Assembly (NCBI GenBank): GCA_963931615.1
Contig: OZ007032.1
Location: 1,116,001 to 1,180,000, forward strand
Length of the DNA stretch: 64,000 bases
From: Coprenecus sp902388455
GTDB lineage: Bacteria > Bacteroidota > Bacteroidia > Bacteroidales > UBA932
Direction: 5' to 3'
Each line of letters begins with the position of its first letter. Position 1 is the stretch's first letter. This document shows positions 18,437 through 28,120 of the stretch, one piece after another. The notes under the pieces were generated by a model, which worked only from the letters and a program-made list of their open reading frames with translations, had not been told where the DNA came from and made no database searches. Position numbers and translations under genes: made by a program.

Positions 18437-19332
18437 GTCCGGTTATAAATATCAATATATTGTTAAAATAACGTTATGAATGCAATTATAATGAAAAATA
18501 AATAAAAAAACTATAAAAATATAATGATTATCCACAAAGATACCCTTAATGCTGTATATGACTAAAACTTGGTCGGTTGGAGATGCCGGAGAGAGGTTCA
18601 ATCTCGTCCGATATCGTATAAATCGCCACTATATTTTTTAGACATATTGAATTTTTCTGATTCTCAATATGTTCTATTTTGTAAAAATGTTAGGTAGCCC
18701 AATTTCCCTCTAAATACGGTGTTTTGGGGAGCTTCTTACATCTTGTGACTTTATCAACACCGAGATTTTCAAATGTTTTCCACTTAACGAAAATGCACAG
18801 TGACATTTTGCGCCAGGTCGTGATATCTCATAGGACCTTTGTTGCGCATTGGCAAGTGCAATTAAATTATTAATGTGCCGATGCAGAGATGCTTCTGCCA
18901 CCGTCTCCGATTTCCGGGCATCTTTGCGGATAATTATCAAATATATTTTTTAGGATATTTATATTTTTTAGTATCTTTGTCCAAAACAAGAAAGATAAGG
19001 AGCAATGTCCGCCAAAGCACATCTTTCATCCAATCCTATAAGGGGAGTGCAGTTACAGCACCGCATTTTGTAACGCGGTGCATATAAGGTCTGTCTGTCA
19101 ATAGAACCATCGATAAACACATATAAACCGGGCAAGCATGTCCTGAGATGCCGCACATACGTGATCTGGGCTGCCTGTCCCCCAAAAAAAGGAGGTGATA
19201 ATGATTCCACCGGACAAATCAGTTCCCCGCACAGTCAAGGCTTAGAATACCCATGCGGGACGGCAGTCCGACTCCATCTACCGATAACGAAAAAGGGAGG
19301 AACAGAATGGTAGAATACTAAAATGGAAAACA
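18437..19332. other. Long AT-rich leader/intergenic region before the RiPP cluster
   Basis: This region of about 900 bases begins strongly AT-rich and contains the candidate promoter at 18972. Shine-Dalgarno-like AAAGGAGGTGATA precedes a 14-codon frame (19201-19245) that could be a leader peptide or coincidental. The frame at 18710-18940 on the minus strand has no convincing protein character. GGAGGTGA recurs upstream of the third precursor at about 23352, so the leader may be a duplicated regulatory block. Confidence 0.4.
18972..18979 (+). promoter_or_regulatory. Candidate -7 box for the first RiPP precursor transcript
   Basis: TATCTTTG matches the Bacteroidetes TAnnTTTG box, in an AT-rich context about 350 bases before the first precursor gene. 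If used, it would give a long 5' leader, which is a plausible place for attenuation. No clear -33 element was seen. Confidence 0.4.
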
Positions 19333-19566
19333 ATGTTGAAGCTTAATCATATTGAAAGTGCGAATCTATCAAAGAAGGCACAGGACACAGTGAGAGGAGG
19401 AAAAGCCATTTGTGGTTGTGCTTGCGCTTATAAAGATGAACCCGGCGGCTCTACGACAGATGCCAATGATAATGCAAATGATGCCCGTGGTTTACATTCT
19501 CCTGGAGGAGAATATATTAGAAACTATATTGACGGTGTCATGTATGGTCACTGGTCCTATAACTAA
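19333..19566 (+). CDS. GG-Bacteroidales RiPP precursor peptide 1 (TIGR04149-like)
   Basis: This 77-residue precursor has a leader of about 23 residues ending in Gly-Gly (LSKKAQDTVRGG). The core begins KAICGCACAY, giving a CxCxC motif at residues 27-31, followed by EPGGSTTDANDNAND and an aromatic tail. This matches the natural-product precursors of the GG-Bacteroidales radical SAM systems. The likely fate is modification by the radical SAM enzyme at 20900 and cleavage after GG by a C39 peptidase transporter. A hairpin element follows within 8 bases. Confidence 0.85.
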   Translation: MLKLNHIESANLSKKAQDTVRGGKAICGCACAYKDEPGGSTTDANDNANDARGLHSPGGEYIRNYIDGVMYGHWSYN

Positions 19567-19573
19567 TTAGATC

Positions 19574-19702
19574 TATAGAGGGTGACCCAAAAGGAGAAAT
19601 TTCAAGGCTTGCGAAGATGAGAAAATCGTAGTATATGGCGTATATGAGGATTTTCGAGTCAAGCGTAACGCAGAAATTACTCCTTTTAGGTCGCCCTCTA
19701 TA
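19574..19702. repeat. 129-bp imperfect palindrome (MITE-like) after precursor 1
   Basis: Outer arms are TATAGAGGGTGACCCAAAAG and its near-reverse complement CTTTTAGGTCGCCCTCTATA. The interior is also partly self-complementary (GAGAAAATC against GATTTTCGAG). It could be a non-autonomous mobile repeat or an RNA hairpin that lowers expression of downstream biosynthetic genes relative to the precursor. A related shorter element lies at 23987-24095. Confidence 0.7.
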
Positions 19703-19731
19703 ATAATAAAATGCAAATAATATTTTGCCAA

Positions 19732-20655
19732 ATGCAATCTAATATTGAAAAGCGTGTACTGTTCATGCTGTTTTCAGTTATGCCAATAATCGTTTGTTGC
19801 GATAGTAATGTGCAGAATCAATGTGTTATTCATGAAAGCAACTTCATCCTGACCGATGAGGGCCGGATTCACGTGAAAACGCAGGTCGACACTCTCACCC
19901 TCACCCTGATCTTCGACAGCGGAGGCGCCGGGGAAATGACCCTTGAGACCGCCTGCGCGAGACTGCTGAACGCCGTAGCTACCGAAGGACTGCACCGGAA
20001 AAACCGGATAGACTCCGCATCCATCGGCGGGCAGAACACAGGCAACACCTACGCCTGGTGCCTCTCTCCCAATAGCGATCAGGATCTTTTCCCCGGCAGC
20101 GACGGCATAATCTGTCCGCAATACGCCATAGATCGGAGAATCTGGGAAATCAATATGACGCACCGCTACATCCGCATCCACGACAAGGATACAGTTCCGC
20201 CTGGGGCCGCAATCTTTCCGATGAGAATAGAATCCGGGAGGTATCTTTACACAAAGTTTCCCGTTACGGTTATCAGAGGCCGCGACACATTGAAAACAGA
20301 CAGGGAAATCCTCATAGACTACGGCAGCACCAGTGCCCTGTGGTTCGAGCACAGTCCCCTGCACAGCGACCCGGCAGTCATGGAGTTCTTCACCTCCAGT
20401 CCGCAGCCACAGTCGGTTGAAAAGGAATGGTTCGAGGAATATACGCTCATGGCCGACAAAATCATACTGCCTGACGGTATGGATACCCTCACCTCATCCA
20501 CCGACAGCCTGAAAATCAGCCTGACTGTCCTCAATGAAGAATATTACCATGAGGAAAACGTTCAAAAATACCCACTCGCCATCATGGGCATCGGCATCCT
20601 CCGGCACAGGAATGTCATGCTGGACCTCAAGAATAAAAGGTTTATACTTTACTGA
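19732..20655 (+). CDS. Retropepsin-like aspartyl protease lipoprotein
   Basis: This protein of about 307 residues has a hydrophobic signal and a possible lipobox (MPIIVCCDS). It carries two aspartyl-protease-like motifs, LIFDSGGAGEMTL and ILIDYGSTSALWF, and ends with the family's typical GIGILRHRNVMLDLKNKRFILY strand pair, split here around the RNVML segment. The second motif is DYG rather than DTG. The enzyme would act in the periplasm or at the outer membrane. It lies between two precursor genes, so peptide maturation, degradation or self-protection are possible roles. An upstream ATG at 19711 is an alternative start. Confidence 0.75.
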   Translation: MQSNIEKRVLFMLFSVMPIIVCCDSNVQNQCVIHESNFILTDEGRIHVKTQVDTLTLTLIFDSGGAGEMTLETACARLLNAVATEGLHRKNRIDSASIGGQNTGNTYAWCLSPNSDQDLFPGSDGIICPQYAIDRRIWEINMTHRYIRIHDKDTVPPGAAIFPMRIESGRYLYTKFPVTVIRGRDTLKTDREILIDYGSTSALWFEHSPLHSDPAVMEFFTSSPQPQSVEKEWFEEYTLMADKIILPDGMDTLTSSTDSLKISLTVLNEEYYHEENVQKYPLAIMGIGILRHRNVMLDLKNKRFILY

Positions 20656-20684
20656 TAGTTCGTATTATTTTATGATTCAATATC

Positions 20685-20903
20685 ATGAAAAAAATAAAAT
20701 TGAATAATATTGAGAAAAGATTGCTGGACATGAGAGAGTTGTCTTTAATTAATGGTGGTGACAATATGCATAGATGTGGATGTTCATGCTCTAACGTGAG
20801 CAAAGGTGGCATATCCACACACGATGAAGCCCTCTCAAATTATGATAAAGGCATTATCCCAGAGAAAGATAAAACAGATATCATGGTAATCCCATTATTA
20901 TGA
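20685..20903 (+). CDS. GG-Bacteroidales RiPP precursor peptide 2
   Basis: This 72-residue precursor has the family leader MKKIKLNNIEKRLLDMRELS, ending in INGG at residues 24-25. The core carries HRCGCSCSNV (CxCxC at residues 31-35) and then GGISTHDEALSNYD. It lacks the PGGS/DAN block of precursors 1 and 3 and ends in a hydrophobic MVIPLL. Its stop overlaps the radical SAM start (ATGA), so substrate and enzyme are translationally coupled. Confidence 0.85.
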   Translation: MKKIKLNNIEKRLLDMRELSLINGGDNMHRCGCSCSNVSKGGISTHDEALSNYDKGIIPEKDKTDIMVIPLL

Positions 20904-22147
20904 ACGATAGACGTATAACACCCCCGGAGATAGAGCATAACCTTGTCAATCTCCGCCAGCTGACATTCGAGGTCACGGATGACTGCAACCTGCGGTGCAG
21001 GTACTGCGGATACGGTGAGATGTACTCCGGCTATGACGAGCGCAAGGCCAGGTATATGACCTTTGAGCAGATCCGCCCCCTCATGGACTGCCTGGCAGCC
21101 TTGTGGAGGTCGCACCGTCCCGATTCTAAAAAACCGCTGACATACATCAGTTTCTACGGAGGCGAGCCCCTGATGAACATGCCGTTCATCAGACAGGTGG
21201 TGGACTATGCAGGGAATCTTGGTCTGAACCGACGCATCGTATATTCCATGACCACCAACGCCATGCTCCTGGACCGGCACATGGACTACCTCGTTGAGCA
21301 TGACTTCCATCTTCTAATCAGTCTGGACGGTGACAGCGATGGGCAAAGCTACCGTGTGGACCGTGCTGGACGGAACTCGTTTGACAGGGTGTTCCGCAAT
21401 GTGAAGACCCTCCAGGAGAAGTATCCGGAGTATTTCCTGCGCAACGTCAACTTCAACTCCGTCCTCCACAACCGGAACAGTGTCGGCGGCACACATGAGT
21501 TCATAATGCGCGAGTTCGGCAAAAGACCGCGGATATCGGAGCTGAACAACTCCGGCATCCGCCCCGAGAAAAGGGAGGAGTTCGAGCGCACCTACCGCAA
21601 CAAGCTGGAAAGCCTGCACCAGTCCGAGAACTACGAGAGGCTCTCCGAGGAGATGTTCATGGACGAGCCGTCCACCCACGACCTCCTGCTGTTCCTACAC
21701 CAGTACAGCGGCAATGTCTTCCGCAGCTACAATGACCTGTTCCTGGACTCCCGCTCCGCATCCTACACTCCTACCGGAACCTGCACGCCTTTCTCCAAGA
21801 AGATGTTCGTCACCGTGAACGGCAAGATTCTTCAGTGTGAGCGCATAGACCACTGCTTCGCTATGGGGCATGTCTCGGAGGATGGAGTGGAGCTGGACCT
21901 TCAGGGCATCGCCGACAGGTTCAACGGCTGGCTGGACAAGATGCAGAAACAGTGCTCGGCTTGTTACCGCAGGCGCAGCTGCATCCAGTGCATGTATTAC
22001 ATTGAGTCCATCGAGACCCCGTCACCGGTATGTCAGGGCTTCATGGACAAGGAGGCTTTTTCCAGATACTCATCATACTGTCTCAACCATCTCCGCCGGC
22101 ATACCCATCTTTACCGCAGGCTTATGGAGGAAGTGACAGTAGAATAA
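20900..22147 (+). CDS. Radical SAM/SPASM peptide maturase, GG-Bacteroidales type (TIGR04148-like)
   Basis: This 415-residue enzyme has the canonical radical SAM motif CNLRCRYC (Cys 29, 33, 36), the FYGGEPL element, and a C-terminal SPASM region. SPASM pieces are GTCTPFSKKMFVTVNGKILQCE in outline, then CSACYRRRSCIQC and CQGF. SPASM enzymes carry extra 4Fe-4S clusters and commonly modify ribosomal peptides, for example by thioether formation; the exact reaction here is unknown. Coupling to precursor 2 and the pseudo-rSAM gene 13 bases downstream support the assignment. Confidence 0.92.
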   Translation: MNDRRITPPEIEHNLVNLRQLTFEVTDDCNLRCRYCGYGEMYSGYDERKARYMTFEQIRPLMDCLAALWRSHRPDSKKPLTYISFYGGEPLMNMPFIRQVVDYAGNLGLNRRIVYSMTTNAMLLDRHMDYLVEHDFHLLISLDGDSDGQSYRVDRAGRNSFDRVFRNVKTLQEKYPEYFLRNVNFNSVLHNRNSVGGTHEFIMREFGKRPRISELNNSGIRPEKREEFERTYRNKLESLHQSENYERLSEEMFMDEPSTHDLLLFLHQYSGNVFRSYNDLFLDSRSASYTPTGTCTPFSKKMFVTVNGKILQCERIDHCFAMGHVSEDGVELDLQGIADRFNGWLDKMQKQCSACYRRRSCIQCMYYIESIETPSPVCQGFMDKEAFSRYSSYCLNHLRRHTHLYRRLMEEVTVE

Positions 22148-22160
22148 AACAGACAGCGAC

Positions 22161-23372
22161 ATGAGACAGATACTGACAATAAACCCTGACACGTTCCTGT
22201 GGGCTGACGGCAGGCACGGGCTGCTGTACGACTCCGGCAGCTTCACGTCATACCGATTCCGGCTCACTCCGCAGATATCCGGACTTTGCAGCAGACTGAT
22301 GAATACGGACAGTCTGTATTCCGTGGATATAGACATGGACAGTATTGACAGCGGGCTCAGGGACTTTATCGGAAAGGTGACGGGAAAAGGCATGGGCACG
22401 CTGCATGACGACAGCGGACAAAGACATCTTGTCTCCTTTCCTCCATTGCTCAATATACAGCGTTCGTGGGAACGCATCAAGACTAGGGAATACGGGGCGT
22501 ACAACGAGATACTCCCGTACCTGACATCACTCACATTCTACACGGGCGGTATATGTCCTGATAAGGACTGGTACAGGCAGGTGACGTATCCCGTATGCTC
22601 GGAGGAGACCCTTGCTGCAGGGAGGATTCTCAGATTCCTCGCAGACACAGGCTCGCCGTACATCACGGACATCCGCATAGTGCTGTCGTCGGTAAATGGC
22701 TATTCGGATTTGCATTATCTGCTGGACGGACTGAGGACATACGGAGATGCAGTGACTCTTTATATCAGGGCAGAGGAGACTATTGGCACAGAGACTGCCG
22801 CCATGCTGTCAGGCAGCGGAATAAGCGTAGTCCTGCTGCATGCGGCTCCATTCACTGATTTCATCAGTCAGGCATCTGCGGCCCGGCATATCTTTCTGAT
22901 TACATCGGAGAAGGAATATGAGGAGGCCCTGAGATGGGGCGGAGCGAACGGCATAGAGACCCCGGATATCGTCCCGGTCTTTAACGGGGAAAACGCGGAC
23001 TTCTTCCGCGAGAATGTTTTTCTGACGGAACGGGAGATACTCGGAAGCCGCCTTGAGCGCAGGGCGGTATTCGCCCACATGGCCGTCAACACCGGCTTCT
23101 TCGGAAGTCTTACGTTCATGCCGGACGGAAGCGCATTTGCCTCTCCCGCATACGGTGAGCAGATAGGCGACATCAGTGACTCCGTATATGACCTTATAAC
23201 AGCAGAACTGGAACGCAACACCGCATGGCGGCTGACAAGGGACATGTCCGGACGTTGCAGAAACTGTTTGTACAGGTACCTGTGCCCGTCACCGTCAGCG
23301 TATGAGAAAGTGATGGGAATAGACTGTATATGTACGAATTTAAAAGATAAAGGAGGTGACACGGCAGATTGA
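22161..23372 (+). CDS. Pseudo-radical-SAM partner protein, GG-Bacteroidales system (TIGR04150-like)
   Basis: This 403-residue protein resembles a radical SAM/SPASM scaffold but lacks the CX3CX2C motif. The region corresponding to the barrel start reads YLTSLTFYTGGICPD, with a single Cys. The C terminus retains a SPASM-like CRNCLYRYLCPSPSAYEK. Such partners are thought to help bind the precursor or position the active maturase; this is inference from family context. It follows the maturase by 13 bases. Confidence 0.82.
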   Translation: MRQILTINPDTFLWADGRHGLLYDSGSFTSYRFRLTPQISGLCSRLMNTDSLYSVDIDMDSIDSGLRDFIGKVTGKGMGTLHDDSGQRHLVSFPPLLNIQRSWERIKTREYGAYNEILPYLTSLTFYTGGICPDKDWYRQVTYPVCSEETLAAGRILRFLADTGSPYITDIRIVLSSVNGYSDLHYLLDGLRTYGDAVTLYIRAEETIGTETAAMLSGSGISVVLLHAAPFTDFISQASAARHIFLITSEKEYEEALRWGGANGIETPDIVPVFNGENADFFRENVFLTEREILGSRLERRAVFAHMAVNTGFFGSLTFMPDGSAFASPAYGEQIGDISDSVYDLITAELERNTAWRLTRDMSGRCRNCLYRYLCPSPSAYEKVMGIDCICTNLKDKGGDTAD

Positions 23373-23491
23373 CAGACGAACATTCTACATCCCGGCAGGG
23401 ATACGGGACTGTTCCCGTCGGGCGGCAGCACCACTCCGGCTGACGAGACACAACGCAGGAGGAAACAAGTTTAACATAAAAAGCAAAGAAA

Positions 23492-23745
23492 ATGAAAAAA
23501 ATTAAATTAAATGCTTTAGAAGTTGTGCTAGTTTGAGTAACAAAAAAATGATGCATGTATGCGGCGGAATAGGAACATTGAGAACATGTGGTTGTGGATG
23601 CTTGTATGAAAACCAGCCAGGAGGCTCGAATACTGGGGATAATAGAGATGCGAATGTATGGGTCGGTGATGACGGTGCATTCTCTCCTGGACCAATAAAG
23701 GAAATTCGGAGAGTAGAGGTGTTGGATCCAATTTCGAAAGATTAA
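23492..23745 (+). pseudogene. GG-Bacteroidales RiPP precursor 3, leader frameshifted
   Basis: The gene starts with the family leader MKKIKLNALE at 23492 but meets TGA at 23534. The remaining leader LSNKKMMHVCGG and the core, with TCGCGCLYENQPGGSNTGDN, continue in a different frame to 23745. The 5 bases between GAA and GCTAGTTTGAG are not a multiple of three, so a small indel is the simplest reading. The core closely resembles precursor 1 (CxCxC then PGGS...N). It is either a recently broken gene, a sequencing error or a slippage site. Confidence 0.75.
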
Positions 23746-24395
23746 AGCATATGTTGTCCAATGGAATAGATCGGATTCAATTTAGTTGATACTAGTTATT
23801 GTTTTTTGTCATAACATACATCTAGGATTGCATAGGTTACATACACTATAACGCAGAATGATATGGATGAATATTCTATGTGATTTGTAATGATTTGAAT
23901 TCATTCCTGTAGAATGTTAGTATTCGATGACAAAACACAAACATAGTAGACAAGTTCTTACTTAAAAGGAAAATCCTGTTCTTTAAGGGGGTGACCCAAA
24001 AGAAATTTTTACTCCTTGAGAATTGAATATTTGGAAGTGCACTCCATCAGGAGTACGAATAAAAAGAGGGCGAGTCTGACTTTTGGCCCGCCCTCATTCC
24101 TTTGGCACTCCTGAATTCTCCACCAATATAGTCCAAGGAGGCATACTTGAGTGTCAGCGGAAATACTGCATGGAATCCATGCAGAGAAGAGGGTATTCCT
24201 ATAGAATATCACCGGGGTCATACTGCATCCGGTGAAAACACTATGACGCCGCCTTGGTTGTTTTTAGCATACTGGATAAGGAAAGATTCCTTTTGGAATG
24301 AAGCGGCCACTGTGCCATGAACGAGAAAGAAGGCAGGGGGTCCTCGTCACTTACTGTGACAGTTCCAAGTATACAAATTATATCTTTATAGTACA
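23746..24395. other. Intergenic region between precursor 3 and the GLPGLI gene
   Basis: This spacer of about 650 bases is AT-rich at first, contains the inverted-repeat element at 23987-24095, and ends with an AT-rich stretch likely to contain the promoter of the GLPGLI/receptor pair. No open frame in it looks protein-like. Confidence 0.5.
23987..24095. repeat. About 109-bp inverted-repeat-bounded element related to 19574-19702
   Basis: It opens with GGGGGTGACCCAAAAG and closes with CTTTTGGCCCGCCCTC, imperfect inverted repeats. The sequence GGGTGACCCAAAAG is identical to the left arm of the element after precursor 1. An inner ACTCC...GGAGT pair adds self-complementarity. Both copies lie downstream of precursor genes. 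Confidence 0.6.
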
Positions 24396-25385
24396 ATGAA
24401 ACATTTTGTCCCTATTACAATTATTCTGCTGCTGGCGGCATTCCGGCCGGCTTTAAGCCAGTCTGTATCAATGTACGGCCAAAGTCTGAAAACTTCATGC
24501 CCGGTGAACTGCCGCGATGTCACCAGCAAGAAACCCATAGGCACCTACAGCTACACCGTCACATACCGGTACGAAGTGGACATGAACGCCTTCGACACGG
24601 CAGGCAACTATATCTCCGACTACGACTTCATGCGCTTGGAGATCAGTTCAGACGGACTTTCCCGATACTACAGCACCACCGCTGACAGACGGGACTCCAT
24701 CATGTACAGGGCGAGGACCGATGCCGGCCACCGCGGTGGAGTGGACCTAGATGGCTGGAAGCCGGCGGAAAGATTCGCATTGTACGAGGACACTTACCTC
24801 AACTGGCCGGAGGCAGGGGAACTGACCGTCCGTATAGGCATGGTCAGGGAAGAATTCGAATACACTGAGCCCGTTCCGCAGATGACGTGGCAGTTCCTGA
24901 ATATCCCACCCCGGATTGTCTGCGGATATCAGTGCATGGCAACCGGCACCACGTTCAGAGGACGGCAGTACACCGTGTGGTTCGCCCCCGAAATACCCAT
25001 CAGTGCAGGTCCATGGAAATTTTCCGGTCTGCCCGGTCTCATCCTGGCCGTAGAGGAAAGCTCCGGTATATTCTCCTGGGAAGCCGTCGGCATCAGCTCC
25101 GATACCGGGGACATCCACCTGTTCGACCCGAAATACGACTGCATCACCAACCACGTCTCCTGCGGAGTACCGCTCATGAAGATACGCCGCATCACCCGCA
25201 AACAGGCCCTTGACCTGGAGCGTCGCAGGTGGTCTGACCCCTTTGGCATGATTATCTCCAGCGGAATCAATGTTCAGGTTACGAGAGTCACTGCAAATGG
25301 AGAAATAGTCTCCGATGAGAAAGTTTCTGCCTCCAACCGCGAGAAATACGCCCTTCCTGAAATCCCCGTCCTCGAGCTCGAATAA
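24396..25385 (+). CDS. GLPGLI family protein
   Basis: This 329-residue secreted protein has a signal peptide (LLLAAFRPALSQ) and the family hallmark: PWKFSGLPGLILAVEE matches the GLPGLI motif near residue 210. GLPGLI proteins occur in Bacteroidetes beside TonB-type receptors and peptide-modification clusters; their function is unknown. Its stop overlaps the start of the downstream receptor (TAATG), so the two are coupled. Confidence 0.88.
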   Translation: MKHFVPITIILLLAAFRPALSQSVSMYGQSLKTSCPVNCRDVTSKKPIGTYSYTVTYRYEVDMNAFDTAGNYISDYDFMRLEISSDGLSRYYSTTADRRDSIMYRARTDAGHRGGVDLDGWKPAERFALYEDTYLNWPEAGELTVRIGMVREEFEYTEPVPQMTWQFLNIPPRIVCGYQCMATGTTFRGRQYTVWFAPEIPISAGPWKFSGLPGLILAVEESSGIFSWEAVGISSDTGDIHLFDPKYDCITNHVSCGVPLMKIRRITRKQALDLERRRWSDPFGMIISSGINVQVTRVTANGEIVSDEKVSASNREKYALPEIPVLELE

Positions 25386-28105
25386 TGACTATGAAATTAA
25401 AAACCTTCGCAATACTCACCGTAACCGCAGTGCTGGCCTGCATCAGCGTTGCTGAGACCTTCGCACTGCCATTGCATGCTCAAAGGGACACTGTACGGCA
25501 GTCATTGGTCCATGCCGTCGTGACAGGGCGCGTGACAGACTCCGACACCGGCGAGCCTGTCCCGGGGGCGAATGTGATGCTGCAGACAGCTGACGGCAGG
25601 GCGCTTTACGGCTTCACGATCACGGACAGTGACGGCCGGTACCGTTTCGAGTACAGCCTCAGGGCCGATTCCGTCAGGGTGATGATTACGGGGTTCAATA
25701 TCCGCAAGGCCTGGAGGAACGTTCCACTGGCCGCCTCCGTCACAGCCGACTTTCAGGCCGAATATGAGAGCCTTAAGCTCAACGAGGTGACCGTCACCGC
25801 CGAGCCGATAAGACGCCGCGGCGACACCCTCAGCTACCTTGTCGACTCATACATCGACACCCTCACCGACAGGGCCATCGGGGACGTGCTCCGCAAGATG
25901 CCCGGCATCGATGTCTCCGAATCCGGGCAGATAAGGTACAACAACCGCCCCATCAACAAGTTCTACATCGAGGGGCTGGACCTCATGGGCGGACGCTACG
26001 GTGTAGCCGTCAACAACGTCCGGGCCCGCGACATCTCCCGCGTGGAAGTCCTCGAAAACCACCAGCCCATCAAGGCCCTCAAGGACGTGGAGTTCTCCCC
26101 CGACGCGGCCATCAACCTGCGCCTGAAGGACGGTGCGAAGGGAAGCCTCATCGCCACCCTCTCCCTCGGAGGCGGCTACAAACCCTGGATGTGGAACGGA
26201 GAGCTGGCACTGATGCTCTTCACCGGCAACTACCAGATGATGACCACCGTCAAGTCCAACAACTCCGGGGACGACGTCACCACCGAACTCACCTCATTCT
26301 ACGACGCATTCGCCAAGGAATACTCACAGCTGGGAATACACACCCCCGCAACCCCGGACACCGACCGCGAACGGTATATGGACAACCTCACCCATGCCGT
26401 CTCCATCAACAACATAGTCCGCCTCGGCGACAGTACGGACAACGACAACACCCTCAACATCAACGCCATCTACCTCCACGACCGCCAGCGGTACAACTCC
26501 TCGTCCCTGACCACCTACTATCTTCCGGACGGACAGCCTCCCCTGGAGATAGACGAGACCACCTCCGCCACCGAGCTTTCGGACGGGGCGGAATTCAAGC
26601 TGCGCTACAATCTCAACAACGAGAAGATATACCTCAACGAGCAGATAGCCTTCGGAGCCGAGTGGAACCGCAACAGCGGCAGCGTCCTCAGTGACGGCAC
26701 CCCGGTGGAGCAGGCCATGACAATCAATCCCCAGCTCCGTCTCCAGAACGACCTGGGTTTCGTGAAGGTCATGAACGGGAACATACGCCTGAACTTTTCC
26801 TCCCGCATCAACGCTTCCTCCATGCCGGCGACCCTGCGCGTCACTCCGGTGCTGTATCCCGAGATATTCGGTTACGGGCAACAGGCTCAGGAGGCCGTGC
26901 AGCTCATGGACAACCACAAGCTGTACACCCGGAACATATTGTCTTTCAGTAAAGGCTTCAAGGGCGGGCTGGATCTCTTCGTGTCTGCCGGGGTGGTGGC
27001 CGACATACAGGGCATGACCAGCGGCCTGACTCCAGGAGATGGCATTGCTCCGGCTGATTCCATGCGCAACGACATGTACTATCACAAGATAGACGCTATG
27101 GCCAATGCCGGCCTGACCTACAGATACAGGGGATTCCGCATAACCGGAGGACTTGGGCTGACGTATTCAGACCTGCTTGTCAGGGACAAGGTTCAGGGCA
27201 GTGACCGCAGGCTCGGGAAACTGCTTTTCAATCCCAATATAAGCATGGACTTGGAGATTACTCCGAATCTCAAGCTGCTGGCATCAGGAGCTCTTATCAA
27301 CAACCTTGGGGCACCGTCAAGCATATACAGCGGATACATCATGACCGACTACCGCGTCATCGGCAGCCGCAACGGCGACATCGCTTATGACCGTTACCAG
27401 ACTTACTCTGCAGAGTTGCGTTATGCCGATGCCCTGCTGTCTCTCTTCGGCTCGGTCAGGGCGGATTACTGGCGCAGCCGCTCAAACCTCATGTACGGCA
27501 CCGAGTACATCGGTTCCCTCAGCCGCATACAGACCTACAGCATCGACAACGTCTCGCAGGGATGGAGCATTGACGGAAAGATAGAGAAACGCTTCGACGC
27601 CATATCCACCACCGTAGGCATTCCGGTAGGATTCACCCGCAACTGGATGGATGTCCTGCGTCAGGGCGAGATCATGCCCGTGTCCACATGGAGCCTGCCC
27701 GTAGGCCTGGAGCTTTCCTCCCGCCTGGCTCCCAAGATATTCCTCGAATACTACATCCGCTATGTCCGCTCCTCCAGCAGTACGCAGGACGAGGCTTTCT
27801 CCCCGATAAACGCCCTGCACCAAAGACTCGGGTTCAATTTCGTCTTCTTCAAGCGCCTTTCCCTCAATATCAGCGGAGAGCATTATCTTAACGATGCAAT
27901 TACCTCCGGAAGCCGGAATATCTTCTTCCTTGATGCGCACATCTCATATAAGGCCAAGAGGATAGAATATATTCTGGAGGGACGCAACCTGTTGAACACA
28001 GGTACGTACAACCAGCGCATCTGGTCCGACATCACCAACTACCAGTACAACTATCTTCTCAGACCCGTGTCGGTTATGTTCAAGATAAGGTTCAGTATAG
28101 GCTGA
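25385..28105 (+). CDS. TonB-dependent receptor-like outer-membrane protein with carboxypeptidase-regulatory-like domain
   Basis: This 906-residue protein has a signal peptide, an N-terminal CarboxypepD_reg-like beta-sandwich (VVTGRVTDSDTGEPVPGANVML), a plug-like region (RKMPGIDVSESGQIRYNN and VEVLENHQPIKAL) and a long barrel ending FKIRFSIG. It would sit in the outer membrane. In this cluster it could take up, sense or protect against the product, or anchor GLPGLI; all of these are inferred. The gene ends 15 bases from the convergent tolC-like gene. Confidence 0.85.
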   Translation: MTMKLKTFAILTVTAVLACISVAETFALPLHAQRDTVRQSLVHAVVTGRVTDSDTGEPVPGANVMLQTADGRALYGFTITDSDGRYRFEYSLRADSVRVMITGFNIRKAWRNVPLAASVTADFQAEYESLKLNEVTVTAEPIRRRGDTLSYLVDSYIDTLTDRAIGDVLRKMPGIDVSESGQIRYNNRPINKFYIEGLDLMGGRYGVAVNNVRARDISRVEVLENHQPIKALKDVEFSPDAAINLRLKDGAKGSLIATLSLGGGYKPWMWNGELALMLFTGNYQMMTTVKSNNSGDDVTTELTSFYDAFAKEYSQLGIHTPATPDTDRERYMDNLTHAVSINNIVRLGDSTDNDNTLNINAIYLHDRQRYNSSSLTTYYLPDGQPPLEIDETTSATELSDGAEFKLRYNLNNEKIYLNEQIAFGAEWNRNSGSVLSDGTPVEQAMTINPQLRLQNDLGFVKVMNGNIRLNFSSRINASSMPATLRVTPVLYPEIFGYGQQAQEAVQLMDNHKLYTRNILSFSKGFKGGLDLFVSAGVVADIQGMTSGLTPGDGIAPADSMRNDMYYHKIDAMANAGLTYRYRGFRITGGLGLTYSDLLVRDKVQGSDRRLGKLLFNPNISMDLEITPNLKLLASGALINNLGAPSSIYSGYIMTDYRVIGSRNGDIAYDRYQTYSAELRYADALLSLFGSVRADYWRSRSNLMYGTEYIGSLSRIQTYSIDNVSQGWSIDGKIEKRFDAISTTVGIPVGFTRNWMDVLRQGEIMPVSTWSLPVGLELSSRLAPKIFLEYYIRYVRSSSSTQDEAFSPINALHQRLGFNFVFFKRLSLNISGEHYLNDAITSGSRNIFFLDAHISYKAKRIEYILEGRNLLNTGTYNQRIWSDITNYQYNYLLRPVSVMFKIRFSIG

Positions 28106-28120
28106 TTGCAGATATTATAA

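Noticed and set aside
18560..18630. tRNA-like string with GGTTCAATC (T-loop-like)
   Set aside because: The flanking bases do not form a proper T stem, and no acceptor, D or anticodon arms could be drawn.
18710..18940. 76-codon minus-strand frame before the RiPP cluster
   Set aside because: It has no ribosome site, no family resemblance and lies in an AT-rich leader; it is treated as non-coding.
19201..19245. 14-codon frame after a strong AAAGGAGGTGATA site
   Set aside because: It could be a leader peptide, but it is too short to support without conservation; mentioned only in the intergenic entry.
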